In this document: piece by piece, positions 52,485 through 60,394 of the stretch | Numbering within the stretch: position 1 is the first letter of the stretch | Layout: the number at the start of each line of letters is the position of its first letter | Assembly (NCBI GenBank): GCA_900199595.1 | Contig: FZRB01000023.1 | Location: 1 to 64,000, forward strand | Direction of reading: 5' to 3' | Source: Lachnospiraceae bacterium | GTDB taxonomy: Bacteria; Bacillota; Clostridia; Lachnospirales; Lachnospiraceae | DNA length: 64,000 nucleotides | The notes under the pieces: model-generated | What the model saw: the letters and a program-made list of their open reading frames with translations, nothing else | Databases searched by the model: none | What the model was told of the DNA's origin: nothing | Translations under genes and position numbers: made by a program

Positions 52485-53291
52485 ATGATTAAATTAATTG
52501 CAAGTGATATAGACGGAACTTTAGTTCCGGATGGTACAGCCAAGATAGATAAACGTATGTTTGATATTATAAAAAGGCTTAAAGAGCATGGAATCATTTA
52601 TGTGGGTGCCAGCGGCAGACAGTTTGCCAGCATGGCAAGGCTTTTTGCGCCCGTAAGTGAGGATATATATTATATAACCGAGGGTGGAACAGTGGTAAGA
52701 GACACCCGTAAGGTTTATGATATGCATGTTATTGACAGGAAGCTTCTTTTTGAAATGATAAAAGATGTTAAAAAACTTCCCGAATGTGATATAATGCTCA
52801 GTGGTCTTGATACTGCATACTGTGAAGATAAGAGTGAGATGTTTTACTGGATGAGAGACTCCTACCGTTTTAACATAGAGGTAGTGGGTGATTTTGAAAC
52901 TCATCTCACAGATGAGATAGTAAAGCTCTCCATATATCATAAGGATAATGCAGAGGCTATCGTAAACGAATGGTTCACAGATAAGTGGAAAGATCATTTT
53001 AAGATAGCCAGTGCAGGAATCATGTGGATGGATGTAACAGGCCTCACAGCCGATAAAGGAAATGCACTGAAGGCACTTCAGAAGCAGCTGGGAATAACTA
53101 AGGAGGAGACCATGGCATTTGGCGATAATCTGAATGACCTTGGACTTCTGGATGCAGCTGCAGAAAGCTACGCTATAGGAAGCGCCAGGGACGAGGTAAA
53201 GGCAGCAGCTAAGCATGTGGCACCGCCTCTCTCCGAGAACGGCGAGTCAGAGGTCCTGCTGGAGCTTCTTCGTAAGTTAGAAGAAAATTAA
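52485..53291 (+). CDS. Cof-type HAD-IIB family phosphatase
   Basis: This 268-residue protein has motif I IASDIDGTLVP (nucleophile Asp and Asp+2), the C2-type cap, and motifs III/IV KGNALKALQ and AFGDNLNDLGLLDAA. It is a cytoplasmic sugar-phosphate or cofactor phosphatase. Substrates of this family are broad and cannot be assigned by sequence. It follows the GH5 terminator by 25 bases and precedes icd. Confidence 0.9.
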   Translation: MIKLIASDIDGTLVPDGTAKIDKRMFDIIKRLKEHGIIYVGASGRQFASMARLFAPVSEDIYYITEGGTVVRDTRKVYDMHVIDRKLLFEMIKDVKKLPECDIMLSGLDTAYCEDKSEMFYWMRDSYRFNIEVVGDFETHLTDEIVKLSIYHKDNAEAIVNEWFTDKWKDHFKIASAGIMWMDVTGLTADKGNALKALQKQLGITKEETMAFGDNLNDLGLLDAAAESYAIGSARDEVKAAAKHVAPPLSENGESEVLLELLRKLEEN

Positions 53292-53295
53292 AAAA

Positions 53296-53330
53296 GGTGA
53301 CACCTGAACCAGGCTCAAACTGTCACATTT
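53296..53330. terminator. hairpin of the GTGACA/TGTCAC family before icd
   Basis: GTGACA (53296-53301) pairs with TGTCAC (53320-53325), with A-rich sequence on the left and TTTTT on the right, so it could terminate both strands. The central GAACCAG...TCAAACTGTCAC matches the element at 60335-60364. It lies just 25-50 bases before the icd start. Confidence 0.5.
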
Positions 53331-53354
53331 TTGGAAATAAAGGAGGAAAAATAT

Positions 53355-54560
53355 ATGGCTAAGATCAACATGGCAAACCCAATCGTGGAGATGGACGGAG
53401 ATGAGATGACCAGAATTCTCTGGCAGCTTATTAAGGATGAACTTCTTACTCCGTTTGTGGAACTGAACACAGAATACTATGATCTGGGACTTGAGCATAG
53501 AAATGAAACCGACGATCAGGTTACAAAGGATGCTGCTTATGCTACAGAGAAGCATAAGGTTGCTGTTAAATGTGCAACCATCACCCCAAATGCGGCAAGA
53601 GTAGAAGAGTATAATCTTAAAGAAATGTGGAAGAGCCCTAACGGAACTATAAGAGCTATCCTTGACGGAACTGTTTTCCGTGCACCTATTCAGGTTAAGG
53701 GAATAACTCCATGTGTACGTAACTGGGAGAAGCCTATAACAATCGCAAGACATGCTTACGGTGATGTATATAAGGCAAGTGAAATGAAGATTCCGGGTCC
53801 CGGAAAGGTTGAGCTTGTATATACTGCAGCTGATGGAACAGTTGATAAGGTAACAGTACATGAATTTGATGGACCTGGAATAGTACAGGGTATGCATAAC
53901 CTGAATGGTTCCATAGAGAGTTTTGCAAGAAGCTGTTTCACCTATGCACTTGATACCAGGCAGACACTCTGGTTTGCAAGTAAGGATACTATATCAAAGA
54001 AATATGATCATACCTTCAAGGATATCTTCCAGGAAATCTTTGATGCAGAGTATAAAGAGAAGTTTGATGCAGCAGGCATCGAGTATTTCTATACACTTAT
54101 TGATGATGCAGTTGCAAGAGTAATGAAGTCAAAGGGCGGATTTATCTGGGCATGCAAGAACTATGACGGTGATGTTATGAGTGATATGCTTTCATCAGCA
54201 TTTGGCTCACTTGCTATGATGACTTCAGTACTTGTATCACCTAAGGGTTATTACGAGTATGAAGCAGCTCATGGTACAGTTCAGAGACATTACTATAAGC
54301 ACCTCAAGGGTGAGGAGACATCAACCAACCCTGTAGCTACCATCTTTGCATGGACGGGAGCACTCAGAAAGAGAGGCGAGCTTGATGGAAATAACGATCT
54401 GATGGCATTTGCTGATAAGCTTGAGAAGGCTACTATAGATACTATCGAAAGCGGAACAATGACAAAGGATCTTGCACTCATCACAGAACTTGAAAATGTA
54501 ACAACACTGAATACACAGGACTTTATCAAGGCAATCAGAACAACACTTGAGAGTCTGTAA
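53355..54560 (+). CDS. icd: isocitrate dehydrogenase (NADP-type)
   Basis: This 401-residue protein begins [19 protein letters not shown], the usual opening of the eukaryote-like homodimeric NADP isocitrate dehydrogenases, with the substrate motif [16 protein letters not shown] and the cofactor segment [14 protein letters not shown]. It makes 2-oxoglutarate, here most likely for glutamate synthesis. AGGAGG is 8 bases before ATG 53355. Citrate synthase lies convergently next door, giving two of the three steps from oxaloacetate to 2-oxoglutarate; aconitase is not in the window. Confidence 0.95.
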   Translation: MAKINMANPIVEMDGDEMTRILWQLIKDELLTPFVELNTEYYDLGLEHRNETDDQVTKDAAYATEKHKVAVKCATITPNAARVEEYNLKEMWKSPNGTIRAILDGTVFRAPIQVKGITPCVRNWEKPITIARHAYGDVYKASEMKIPGPGKVELVYTAADGTVDKVTVHEFDGPGIVQGMHNLNGSIESFARSCFTYALDTRQTLWFASKDTISKKYDHTFKDIFQEIFDAEYKEKFDAAGIEYFYTLIDDAVARVMKSKGGFIWACKNYDGDVMSDMLSSAFGSLAMMTSVLVSPKGYYEYEAAHGTVQRHYYKHLKGEETSTNPVATIFAWTGALRKRGELDGNNDLMAFADKLEKATIDTIESGTMTKDLALITELENVTTLNTQDFIKAIRTTLESL

Positions 54561-54585
54561 ATATATCTGAAACAGAGCAAAAAAA

Positions 54586-54623
54586 GATGACAGTTTGAAC
54601 AAAAGTTCAACTGTCATCTTTTT
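54586..54623. terminator. bidirectional terminator between icd and citrate synthase
   Basis: GATGACAGTTTGAAC pairs with GTTCAACTGTCATC around AAAA, with A7 before and T5 after, so it serves both convergent genes. The fold equals that at 43507-43543 apart from one compensated C-G to G-C swap. Confidence 0.85.
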
Positions 54624-54628
54624 AGTTG

Positions 54629-55993
54629 TTATCTTTCGTTTATTGGTATATATTCTGCATTCTCCGCAACGGACATGTAGGCCGGGCGGATGATCTTGTC
54701 TGCACAGGTGAGCTCTTCGATTCGATGGGCTGACCAGCCGGCGATTCGGCCAATGGCAAAGAGCGGTGTAATGAATTCCTGAGGGATATTCAGCATATCA
54801 TAGGCAAAGCCGCTGTAAAAATCTATATTCGTACAGATGCCCTTATATATCTTGCGGTGTTCACCAATAACGTCTGGGGCTAATCTCTCTACGGTTTTAT
54901 ACAGATGAGCTTCCGAGTCACGACCTTTGTGTTCTGCAAGCTGCATGGTATACTTCTTGAGGATAACTGCTCTTGGATCTGAAAGTGAATAAACAGCATG
55001 TCCCATACCATATATAAGTCCGGTCCGGTCAAAGGCTTCTCTGTTAACTATTTTAGTCAGATAATCCTTTATCTCATCATCATCATACCAGTCAGCTACA
55101 TTTGCCTTTATATCTTCAAACATCTTGATGACTTTGATGTTGGCTCCGCCGTGCTTTGGACCTTTAAGAGAACAAAGTGAAGCAGCAACTGATGAATAGG
55201 TATCTGTTCCTGATGAGGTTACAACGTGAGTGGTAAATGTAGAATTATTACCACCACCATGCTCAGCATGAAGAACCAGTGCTATATCAAGAATCTTGGC
55301 TTCGATCTCATCAAACTTTTTGTCCTGGCGCAGCATTCTGAGAAGGTTCTCAGCAGTAGACAGCTCAGGCTTTGGATTATGTATATACAGTCCGCGGCGC
55401 TGCATATAATGTCTGTAGGACAGATAAGAATATGCGGCTATCATCGGAAGTGTAGCAATAAGACTTATGCTCTGTCTCAGTACGTTTGGGATATCGAGAT
55501 CGTCAGAGCGTTTGTCATAAGCATTCATTGCAAGAACTGCCTGAGACATGGCGTTCATGACATCTCTGTTGGGAGCTTTAAGAATAACATCCTCTATAAA
55601 ATCATTAGGGAGTCTGCGGTTAAACCCAAGAAGTCTGTTGAAGCTTTCCAATTCTGGCAAGTCAGGAAGTTCGCCAAACAGCAGAAGATAGATGGTCTCT
55701 TCAAATCCAAAACGGTGATTATTGGTAAAACCCTTCACCAGATCATTAATATCTATTCCTCTGTATCTCAGCTGACCTTCTATTGGGGTGAGGACGCCGT
55801 CTATTATCTTGGAACCGTTAACGGTTGATATTTCGGTAAGTCCGGTAAGGACGCCCTTTCCATTGGGTTCTCTCAGGCCTTTTTTTACCTGGTACCTGTC
55901 ATAAAGCTCAGGTTCTATATGATTGTGCTGTTCACACAGCCGGGAGAGCTTATGTATCTCCTTTGAAGCTGTGGCTGCGGTGTATTCGGTCAT
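54629..55993 (-). CDS. gltA: citrate synthase
   Basis: This 454-residue protein has the active-site histidine segments ALVLHAEHGGGNNSTF and GMGHAVYSLSDPRA, GPKHGGAN, and the C-terminal catalytic-aspartate segment FYSGFAYDMLNIP. It condenses oxaloacetate and acetyl-CoA. The N-terminal extension (first about 35 residues) is longer than in many bacterial enzymes but common in Clostridia. It starts 11 bases after the HD-domain gene and its AAAGAGG site lies in that gap. Confidence 0.95.
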   Translation of the reverse strand: MTEYTAATASKEIHKLSRLCEQHNHIEPELYDRYQVKKGLREPNGKGVLTGLTEISTVNGSKIIDGVLTPIEGQLRYRGIDINDLVKGFTNNHRFGFEETIYLLLFGELPDLPELESFNRLLGFNRRLPNDFIEDVILKAPNRDVMNAMSQAVLAMNAYDKRSDDLDIPNVLRQSISLIATLPMIAAYSYLSYRHYMQRRGLYIHNPKPELSTAENLLRMLRQDKKFDEIEAKILDIALVLHAEHGGGNNSTFTTHVVTSSGTDTYSSVAASLCSLKGPKHGGANIKVIKMFEDIKANVADWYDDDEIKDYLTKIVNREAFDRTGLIYGMGHAVYSLSDPRAVILKKYTMQLAEHKGRDSEAHLYKTVERLAPDVIGEHRKIYKGICTNIDFYSGFAYDMLNIPQEFITPLFAIGRIAGWSAHRIEELTCADKIIRPAYMSVAENAEYIPINER

Positions 55994-56004
55994 TTTATTC
56001 CTCT

Positions 56005-56499
56005 TTATACTTCGGCAAATGCCTGGTTATATTTAATGATTAATAATGTTTCTATTCCTGCACAAAGCTTGTCAGCTATACACACGATGCGGGCTTCTCT
56101 TGATGCGGGTATATGAGTCAGATTAAGGGGAAACATGTGTGAATAGATGATTCCGGCTTCAAGCTCATTTATGTTAAAATCGCGTCGGGCATTTGCCATG
56201 GCGCGTCTTGCATGAGTATATCCATGAAGATTATGGTATTCATTTTTTTCGTGCCAGTCATATAGAAAATAATCGTGAAGAAGTGCTCCGCGCACCAAAG
56301 CGGACATATCTATCTTGTGCCGATCCCTTACGGCCATCCAGACACTTATATAGGTGACACACATGGAATGGGTATAGGTGGATGTGGTTCCGTGCTGTAT
56401 AAAGTCATTTTCTTTCAAAAACTTTTCGTCTTCAAGTATGTCCGACCCGTACTTATAAATGATGTCGATTATTTTCTGATCGTAACCAATATTAAACAT
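56005..56499 (-). CDS. HD-domain phosphohydrolase-like protein
   Basis: This 164-residue protein has the HD-type metal motif LVRGALLHDYFLYDW followed by HGYTHARRAMANA and a C-terminal IVCIADKLCAGIETL aspartate segment. It is probably a metal-dependent phosphohydrolase acting on a nucleotide or similar compound; the substrate is unknown. ATG at 56499 is preferred, because AAAGGAG lies 9 bases upstream; an in-frame start 33 bases earlier lacks one. It forms a short operon with citrate synthase. Confidence 0.8.
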   Translation of the reverse strand: MFNIGYDQKIIDIIYKYGSDILEDEKFLKENDFIQHGTTSTYTHSMCVTYISVWMAVRDRHKIDMSALVRGALLHDYFLYDWHEKNEYHNLHGYTHARRAMANARRDFNINELEAGIIYSHMFPLNLTHIPASREARIVCIADKLCAGIETLLIIKYNQAFAEV

Positions 56500-56585
56500 G
56501 TAATAAGGCTCCTTTATGGTTATATGTAACACATATACGTCATTAGTATAACATCTTTTGATGAAAAATGCGAATTAAATTAAAG

Positions 56586-56659
56586 TTGAAGATATTTTCG
56601 TGTTTTGATATACTATTTGGCAAAGTGTCTGTTACTATATGACACCATAAATAGTAACA
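56586..56659 (+). promoter_or_regulatory. amylase promoter with downstream operator-like palindrome
   Basis: TTGAAG (56586-56591) and TATACT (56609-56614) are 17 bases apart. Downstream, TGTTACTAT (56630-56638) and ATAGTAACA (56651-56659) form a perfect 9-bp inverted repeat with a 12-base spacer, overlapping the predicted early transcribed region. This would suit a repressor site. No regulator gene is adjacent. Confidence 0.5.
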
Positions 56660-56686
56660 AGTATCTACGTATTATAGGAGGCACCC

Positions 56687-58141
56687 ATGATAGATAATGG
56701 TATTATGATGCAATACTTTGAATGGTATATGAAGAGTGAACCGGCTTTATGGACGGCAGTGAAGAAGGATGCTGAAAAGCTTAAGAAAGCAGGCGTTACT
56801 TCTCTGTGGCTTCCACCCGCATATAAGGGGGCAACCGGAATAGATGATACCGGGTACGGAGTGTACGATTTATATGATCTCGGAGAATTTAATCAGAAGG
56901 GTACTGTAAGAACCAAATATGGTACAAAAAAAGAATATCTGGATGCCATTAAAGCTCTCCAGGATTCTGGAATAAATGTTTATGCTGACGTAGTGCTTGA
57001 TCACAAGTTGGGCGCTGACAAGATGGAAGAGGTTACAGCGGAAGAGTTCAATGAGTCCAACAGATATCAGATGGTAGGTGAAGGAAAGACCATCGGCGCA
57101 TGGACTAAGTTTGATTTTCCGGGAAGAAAAGGAAAGTATTCTGATTTCACCTGGAACTGGAACCATTTTGATGGCATTGACTGGGATGGAAATACTCTGA
57201 AAAAGGCTATATATAAGTTTTCAGGAAAACAGTGGAATAATGAAGTGGACCTGGAAAAAGGTAATTATGATTACCTCATGGGCGCTGATATAGATTTTAA
57301 TAACAGAGATGTGTTTGAAGAGCTGGTGAGATGGGGTGTATGGTATGTTGAAACAACAGGCATCGACGGCTTCAGGCTGGATGCGGTTAAGCATATACCG
57401 GCTTCCTTCTACAGAGATTTTCTCTATAGTGTAAGAGAACAGACCGGTAAGGAACTTTTTACGGTAGGTGAGTACTGGAACGGAAATGTAAACACTCTTG
57501 TTGATTATCTTGGCTCCATTAAATCAGAAGCATCACTCTTTGATGTTCCGCTTCACTATAATCTGTATCATTGTTCCAAAGCAGGTGGTTCTTATGATCT
57601 AAGAACTATTCTAGATGGAACACTGATGAGAGCAAATCCTGTTAAGGCAGTTACATTTGTAGATAATCACGATACACAGCCGGGGCAGGCGCTTGAATCC
57701 TTTGTTGAGGATTGGTTTAAGCCTATGGCATATGCAATTATTCTTCTCAGAGAAGAAGGATATCCATGTGTATTCTACGGAGATTATAAAGGTATACCTC
57801 ATGATAAGATAAGGTCAAAGAAGCAGCTTCTTGATAAACTGATGAAGCTCAGAAAGACCAGAGCCTATGGTGTTCAGCATGATTATCTGGATGATCCGGA
57901 CTGCATCGGCTGGACCAGAGAGGGTGATGAGGAGCACAAGGATTCCGGACTTGCAGTTGTTATATCGGATGGCAAGGGCGGAACAAAGAGGATGTATATA
58001 GGAAAGCAGTTTGCAGGAACATACTTCTCTGATGTAATGGGAAATGCAAAATACAATATCAAGATAGATGAAGATGGATGTGGCAACTTCTATGTAAACA
58101 GAGGTTCGGTCGCAGTCTGGGTTCACAAGGAACCGAAATAG
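56687..58141 (+). CDS. cytoplasmic alpha-amylase, GH13 family
   Basis: This 484-residue GH13 enzyme without a signal peptide opens NGIMMQYFEWYMKSE, as in bacterial GH13 subfamily 5 amylases. Catalytic residues are D232 (GFRLDAVKH), E262 (VGEYWNG) and D329 (FVDNHDTQ). It should hydrolyse intracellular glycogen or imported maltodextrins. Its own promoter and an AGGAGG site precede it. Confidence 0.93.
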   Translation: MIDNGIMMQYFEWYMKSEPALWTAVKKDAEKLKKAGVTSLWLPPAYKGATGIDDTGYGVYDLYDLGEFNQKGTVRTKYGTKKEYLDAIKALQDSGINVYADVVLDHKLGADKMEEVTAEEFNESNRYQMVGEGKTIGAWTKFDFPGRKGKYSDFTWNWNHFDGIDWDGNTLKKAIYKFSGKQWNNEVDLEKGNYDYLMGADIDFNNRDVFEELVRWGVWYVETTGIDGFRLDAVKHIPASFYRDFLYSVREQTGKELFTVGEYWNGNVNTLVDYLGSIKSEASLFDVPLHYNLYHCSKAGGSYDLRTILDGTLMRANPVKAVTFVDNHDTQPGQALESFVEDWFKPMAYAIILLREEGYPCVFYGDYKGIPHDKIRSKKQLLDKLMKLRKTRAYGVQHDYLDDPDCIGWTREGDEEHKDSGLAVVISDGKGGTKRMYIGKQFAGTYFSDVMGNAKYNIKIDEDGCGNFYVNRGSVAVWVHKEPK

Positions 58142-58149
58142 GGGGATAA

Positions 58150-58455
58150 ATGGCTAAAACAATAAAAACACAGGCTGTCGATGATTTGTTTGAGGCAATC
58201 CTGTCACTTCAGGATAAAGAAGAGTGTTACAAATTCTTTGAGGATATATTTACGACCAATGAGGTACTCGGCGTAGCTGAAAGATTTGAGGTTGCAAAGC
58301 TTCTGTATCAAAACAAAACCTATATGGAAATTGCAAAGAAAACAGGGGCGTCTACTGCAACTATCAGCAGAGTGAACCGGTTCTTAAGCTATGGTAACGG
58401 AAGTTGTGATGTGATTTTTGAGAGGCTTGGAATATCTAAGCCCTCTGACGAGTAA
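58150..58455 (+). CDS. YerC/YecD family TrpR-like DNA-binding protein
   Basis: This 101-residue protein has a Trp-repressor-like helix-turn-helix (TTNEVLGVAERFEVAKLL, then MEIAKKTGASTATISRVNRFL) and matches the YerC family of Firmicutes. Its regulon is not known. It starts 8 bases after the amylase stop, so it may be co-transcribed, and could conceivably act on the palindrome upstream; that is speculation. Confidence 0.88.
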   Translation: MAKTIKTQAVDDLFEAILSLQDKEECYKFFEDIFTTNEVLGVAERFEVAKLLYQNKTYMEIAKKTGASTATISRVNRFLSYGNGSCDVIFERLGISKPSDE

Positions 58456-58467
58456 GGAGAGTTTGTC

Positions 58468-59733
58468 TTGGACCCCGACGTCATTATACAATTAATAGTT
58501 TTAATTATATTACTGATATTGTCAGGCTTTTTCTCATCTGCAGAAACAGCTCTTACTACTGTGAATTTAAATAAGCTGAGAGTTATTATAGATGAGAATG
58601 GAAAAAAGAAAAGAGCAGCAAAGCTCATTCTTGATATGAGAGAGGATTCTGCAAAGCTCCTCTCTACTATATTGATTGGTAATAATATCGTAAACATCTC
58701 TGCATCAGCTCTTGCAACTGTTCTGTGTACAAATGTATTTGGAAACAGATATGTAGGAATAGTAACTGGTGTTCTGACATTTTTTGTTCTGGTTTTTGGT
58801 GAAATAACTCCAAAAACCTTTGCTTCACATAACAGTTTGAATATGTCGCTGTTCTTTTCACGTCCTATTCATGCACTTATGATCATTCTTACTCCGGTTA
58901 TATGGCTTCTTAATACAGTGTGCAGAGGAATATTCAGACTGTTCGGTTTAAATCCTGATGAAAATCCTGATGCCATGACAGAAACAGAGCTTCTTAAAAT
59001 AGTAGACGTCAGCAGTGAAGAGGGCGTAATAGAAAGTTCTGAAAAACAAATGATCAATAACGTGGTTGATTTTGGAGATGCTCTTGCTAAGGATATCATG
59101 ATTCCAAGAGCCGACATGATCTGTGCAGACGTAAGTGCCACCTACAATGAAATTCTTGAACTTATAGGAGAAGAGGGTTATTCCAGAATTCCGATATATG
59201 ATGAAACTAAGGATCATATAATAGGAGTACTGCATATTAAGGATATTCTTTTATATCTGGGCAGCAAATCCGCCTCTGATATTCATATAAGAGATATGAT
59301 GAGAGAGGCTGTATATGTTTATGAATATCAGCGTACAGCAGAAATATTTGCTGATCTGAAAATGTCAGCAGATAACATGTGTATAGTCCTTGATGAGTAT
59401 GGAATAACTGCCGGTCTCATTACAATGGAGGATCTTATTGAGGAAATCGTAGGCGATATTCGAGATGAATATGATGAGCATGAGGATGATTTTATTAAGG
59501 AAATAAGCTCAGGGCATTATGATGTAGACGGTTCGATTAAGCTGGACGATCTGAATGATGCACTGGGAACATCTCTGACATCGGATGATTATGATTCCAT
59601 AGGAGGACTGATGATAGAACTTCTTGACCGGCTCCCGAAGGAGGGAGATATGGTAAGGACAGGAGAGGTAACACTTAAGTGCAGCAAGGTTGTTAAAAAT
59701 CGTGTTGAGCGAGTGGATCTGCTGAAGGAATAA
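58468..59733 (+). CDS. CNNM/CorC-type membrane protein (DUF21-CBS-transporter-associated)
   Basis: This 421-residue protein has a DUF21 domain with three or four helices (about 1-180, including SGFFSSAETALTTVNLNKLR), a CBS pair at about 205-330 (DIMIPRADMICADVS, VLDEYGITAGLITMEDLIEE), and a C-terminal CorC_HlyC domain. Members transport or regulate Mg2+/Co2+ efflux. Translation starts at TTG 58468 after AAGGAGAG. It is often annotated as hemolysin, but toxin activity is not expected. Confidence 0.9.
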   Translation: MDPDVIIQLIVLIILLILSGFFSSAETALTTVNLNKLRVIIDENGKKKRAAKLILDMREDSAKLLSTILIGNNIVNISASALATVLCTNVFGNRYVGIVTGVLTFFVLVFGEITPKTFASHNSLNMSLFFSRPIHALMIILTPVIWLLNTVCRGIFRLFGLNPDENPDAMTETELLKIVDVSSEEGVIESSEKQMINNVVDFGDALAKDIMIPRADMICADVSATYNEILELIGEEGYSRIPIYDETKDHIIGVLHIKDILLYLGSKSASDIHIRDMMREAVYVYEYQRTAEIFADLKMSADNMCIVLDEYGITAGLITMEDLIEEIVGDIRDEYDEHEDDFIKEISSGHYDVDGSIKLDDLNDALGTSLTSDDYDSIGGLMIELLDRLPKEGDMVRTGEVTLKCSKVVKNRVERVDLLKE

Positions 59734-59759
59734 GTTCTCAAAATTAAAGAGGTAGAAAG

Positions 59760-60320
59760 ATGGATAATGAAATAAAAGAGTTTAAAAAATACATACGTGA
59801 TATGGTTAAGCTTGATTTTATTGCTCCAGAAGATATACCTGAAGTTGAAATGTACATGGAATATCTTACGAGATACATGGATACCAAGCTGGGGGGTAAT
59901 CTGAGAGAGCCGGATGATCATGTGCTTACGAAAAACATGATAAACAATTATACAAAGAACGGACTTCTTCCGCCTCCCGACAAGAAAAAGTATAATCAGA
60001 ATCATCTCATACTTCTGATATACATATACTATATGAAAAATGTAATCTCCATCGAAGATATCCGCAAGCTTATGAAGCCGCTTCTTGACGGCTCCATGTA
60101 CAGTGACAGACTTTACGAGGTTTATGAGAAAACCTTTGAGATGGAGAAACCGGAGTACTTCAACATAGTTTCCAGCACCGTCAAGGCTGCTCAGATAACT
60201 GATAAGAAGATTCCGAAGGATGAGGATGAATATCTGAATAAAATGCTCTTTATATTCCTTCTGGGATATGATGTATACAGCAAGAAACGTCTGATCGAGA
60301 AACTGATCGACGAATTATAA
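59760..60320 (+). CDS. DUF1836 domain protein
   Basis: This 186-residue soluble protein matches the DUF1836 family: an N-terminal MerR-like winged-helix segment (HVLTKNMINNYTKNGLLPPPDKKKYNQNHL) and a helical C-terminal part. The family is presumed to bind DNA, but its targets are unknown. It lies 26 bases after the CNNM gene and its transcript ends near a GTGACA/TGTCAC hairpin. Confidence 0.8.
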   Translation: MDNEIKEFKKYIRDMVKLDFIAPEDIPEVEMYMEYLTRYMDTKLGGNLREPDDHVLTKNMINNYTKNGLLPPPDKKKYNQNHLILLIYIYYMKNVISIEDIRKLMKPLLDGSMYSDRLYEVYEKTFEMEKPEYFNIVSSTVKAAQITDKKIPKDEDEYLNKMLFIFLLGYDVYSKKRLIEKLIDEL

Positions 60321-60334
60321 AAAAGATGAAAAAT

Positions 60335-60374
60335 GTGACATTCGAACCAGATTCAAACTGTCACAAACTGTCAC
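60335..60374. terminator. hairpin of the GTGACA/TGTCAC family before the ABC-F gene
   Basis: GTGACA (60335-60340) pairs with TGTCAC (60359-60364), with the same GAACCAG...TCAAACTGTCAC core as 53296-53325. AAACTGTCAC is then repeated in tandem (60355-60374). A-rich sequence precedes it; there is no good T-tract on the plus strand. Confidence 0.4.
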
Positions 60375-60394
60375 CAAAATAAAAGGAGAAAATT

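Noticed and set aside
58468-59733. hemolysin
   Set aside because: The DUF21-CBS-CorC layout is that of CNNM-type ion transport proteins; no toxin feature is visible.
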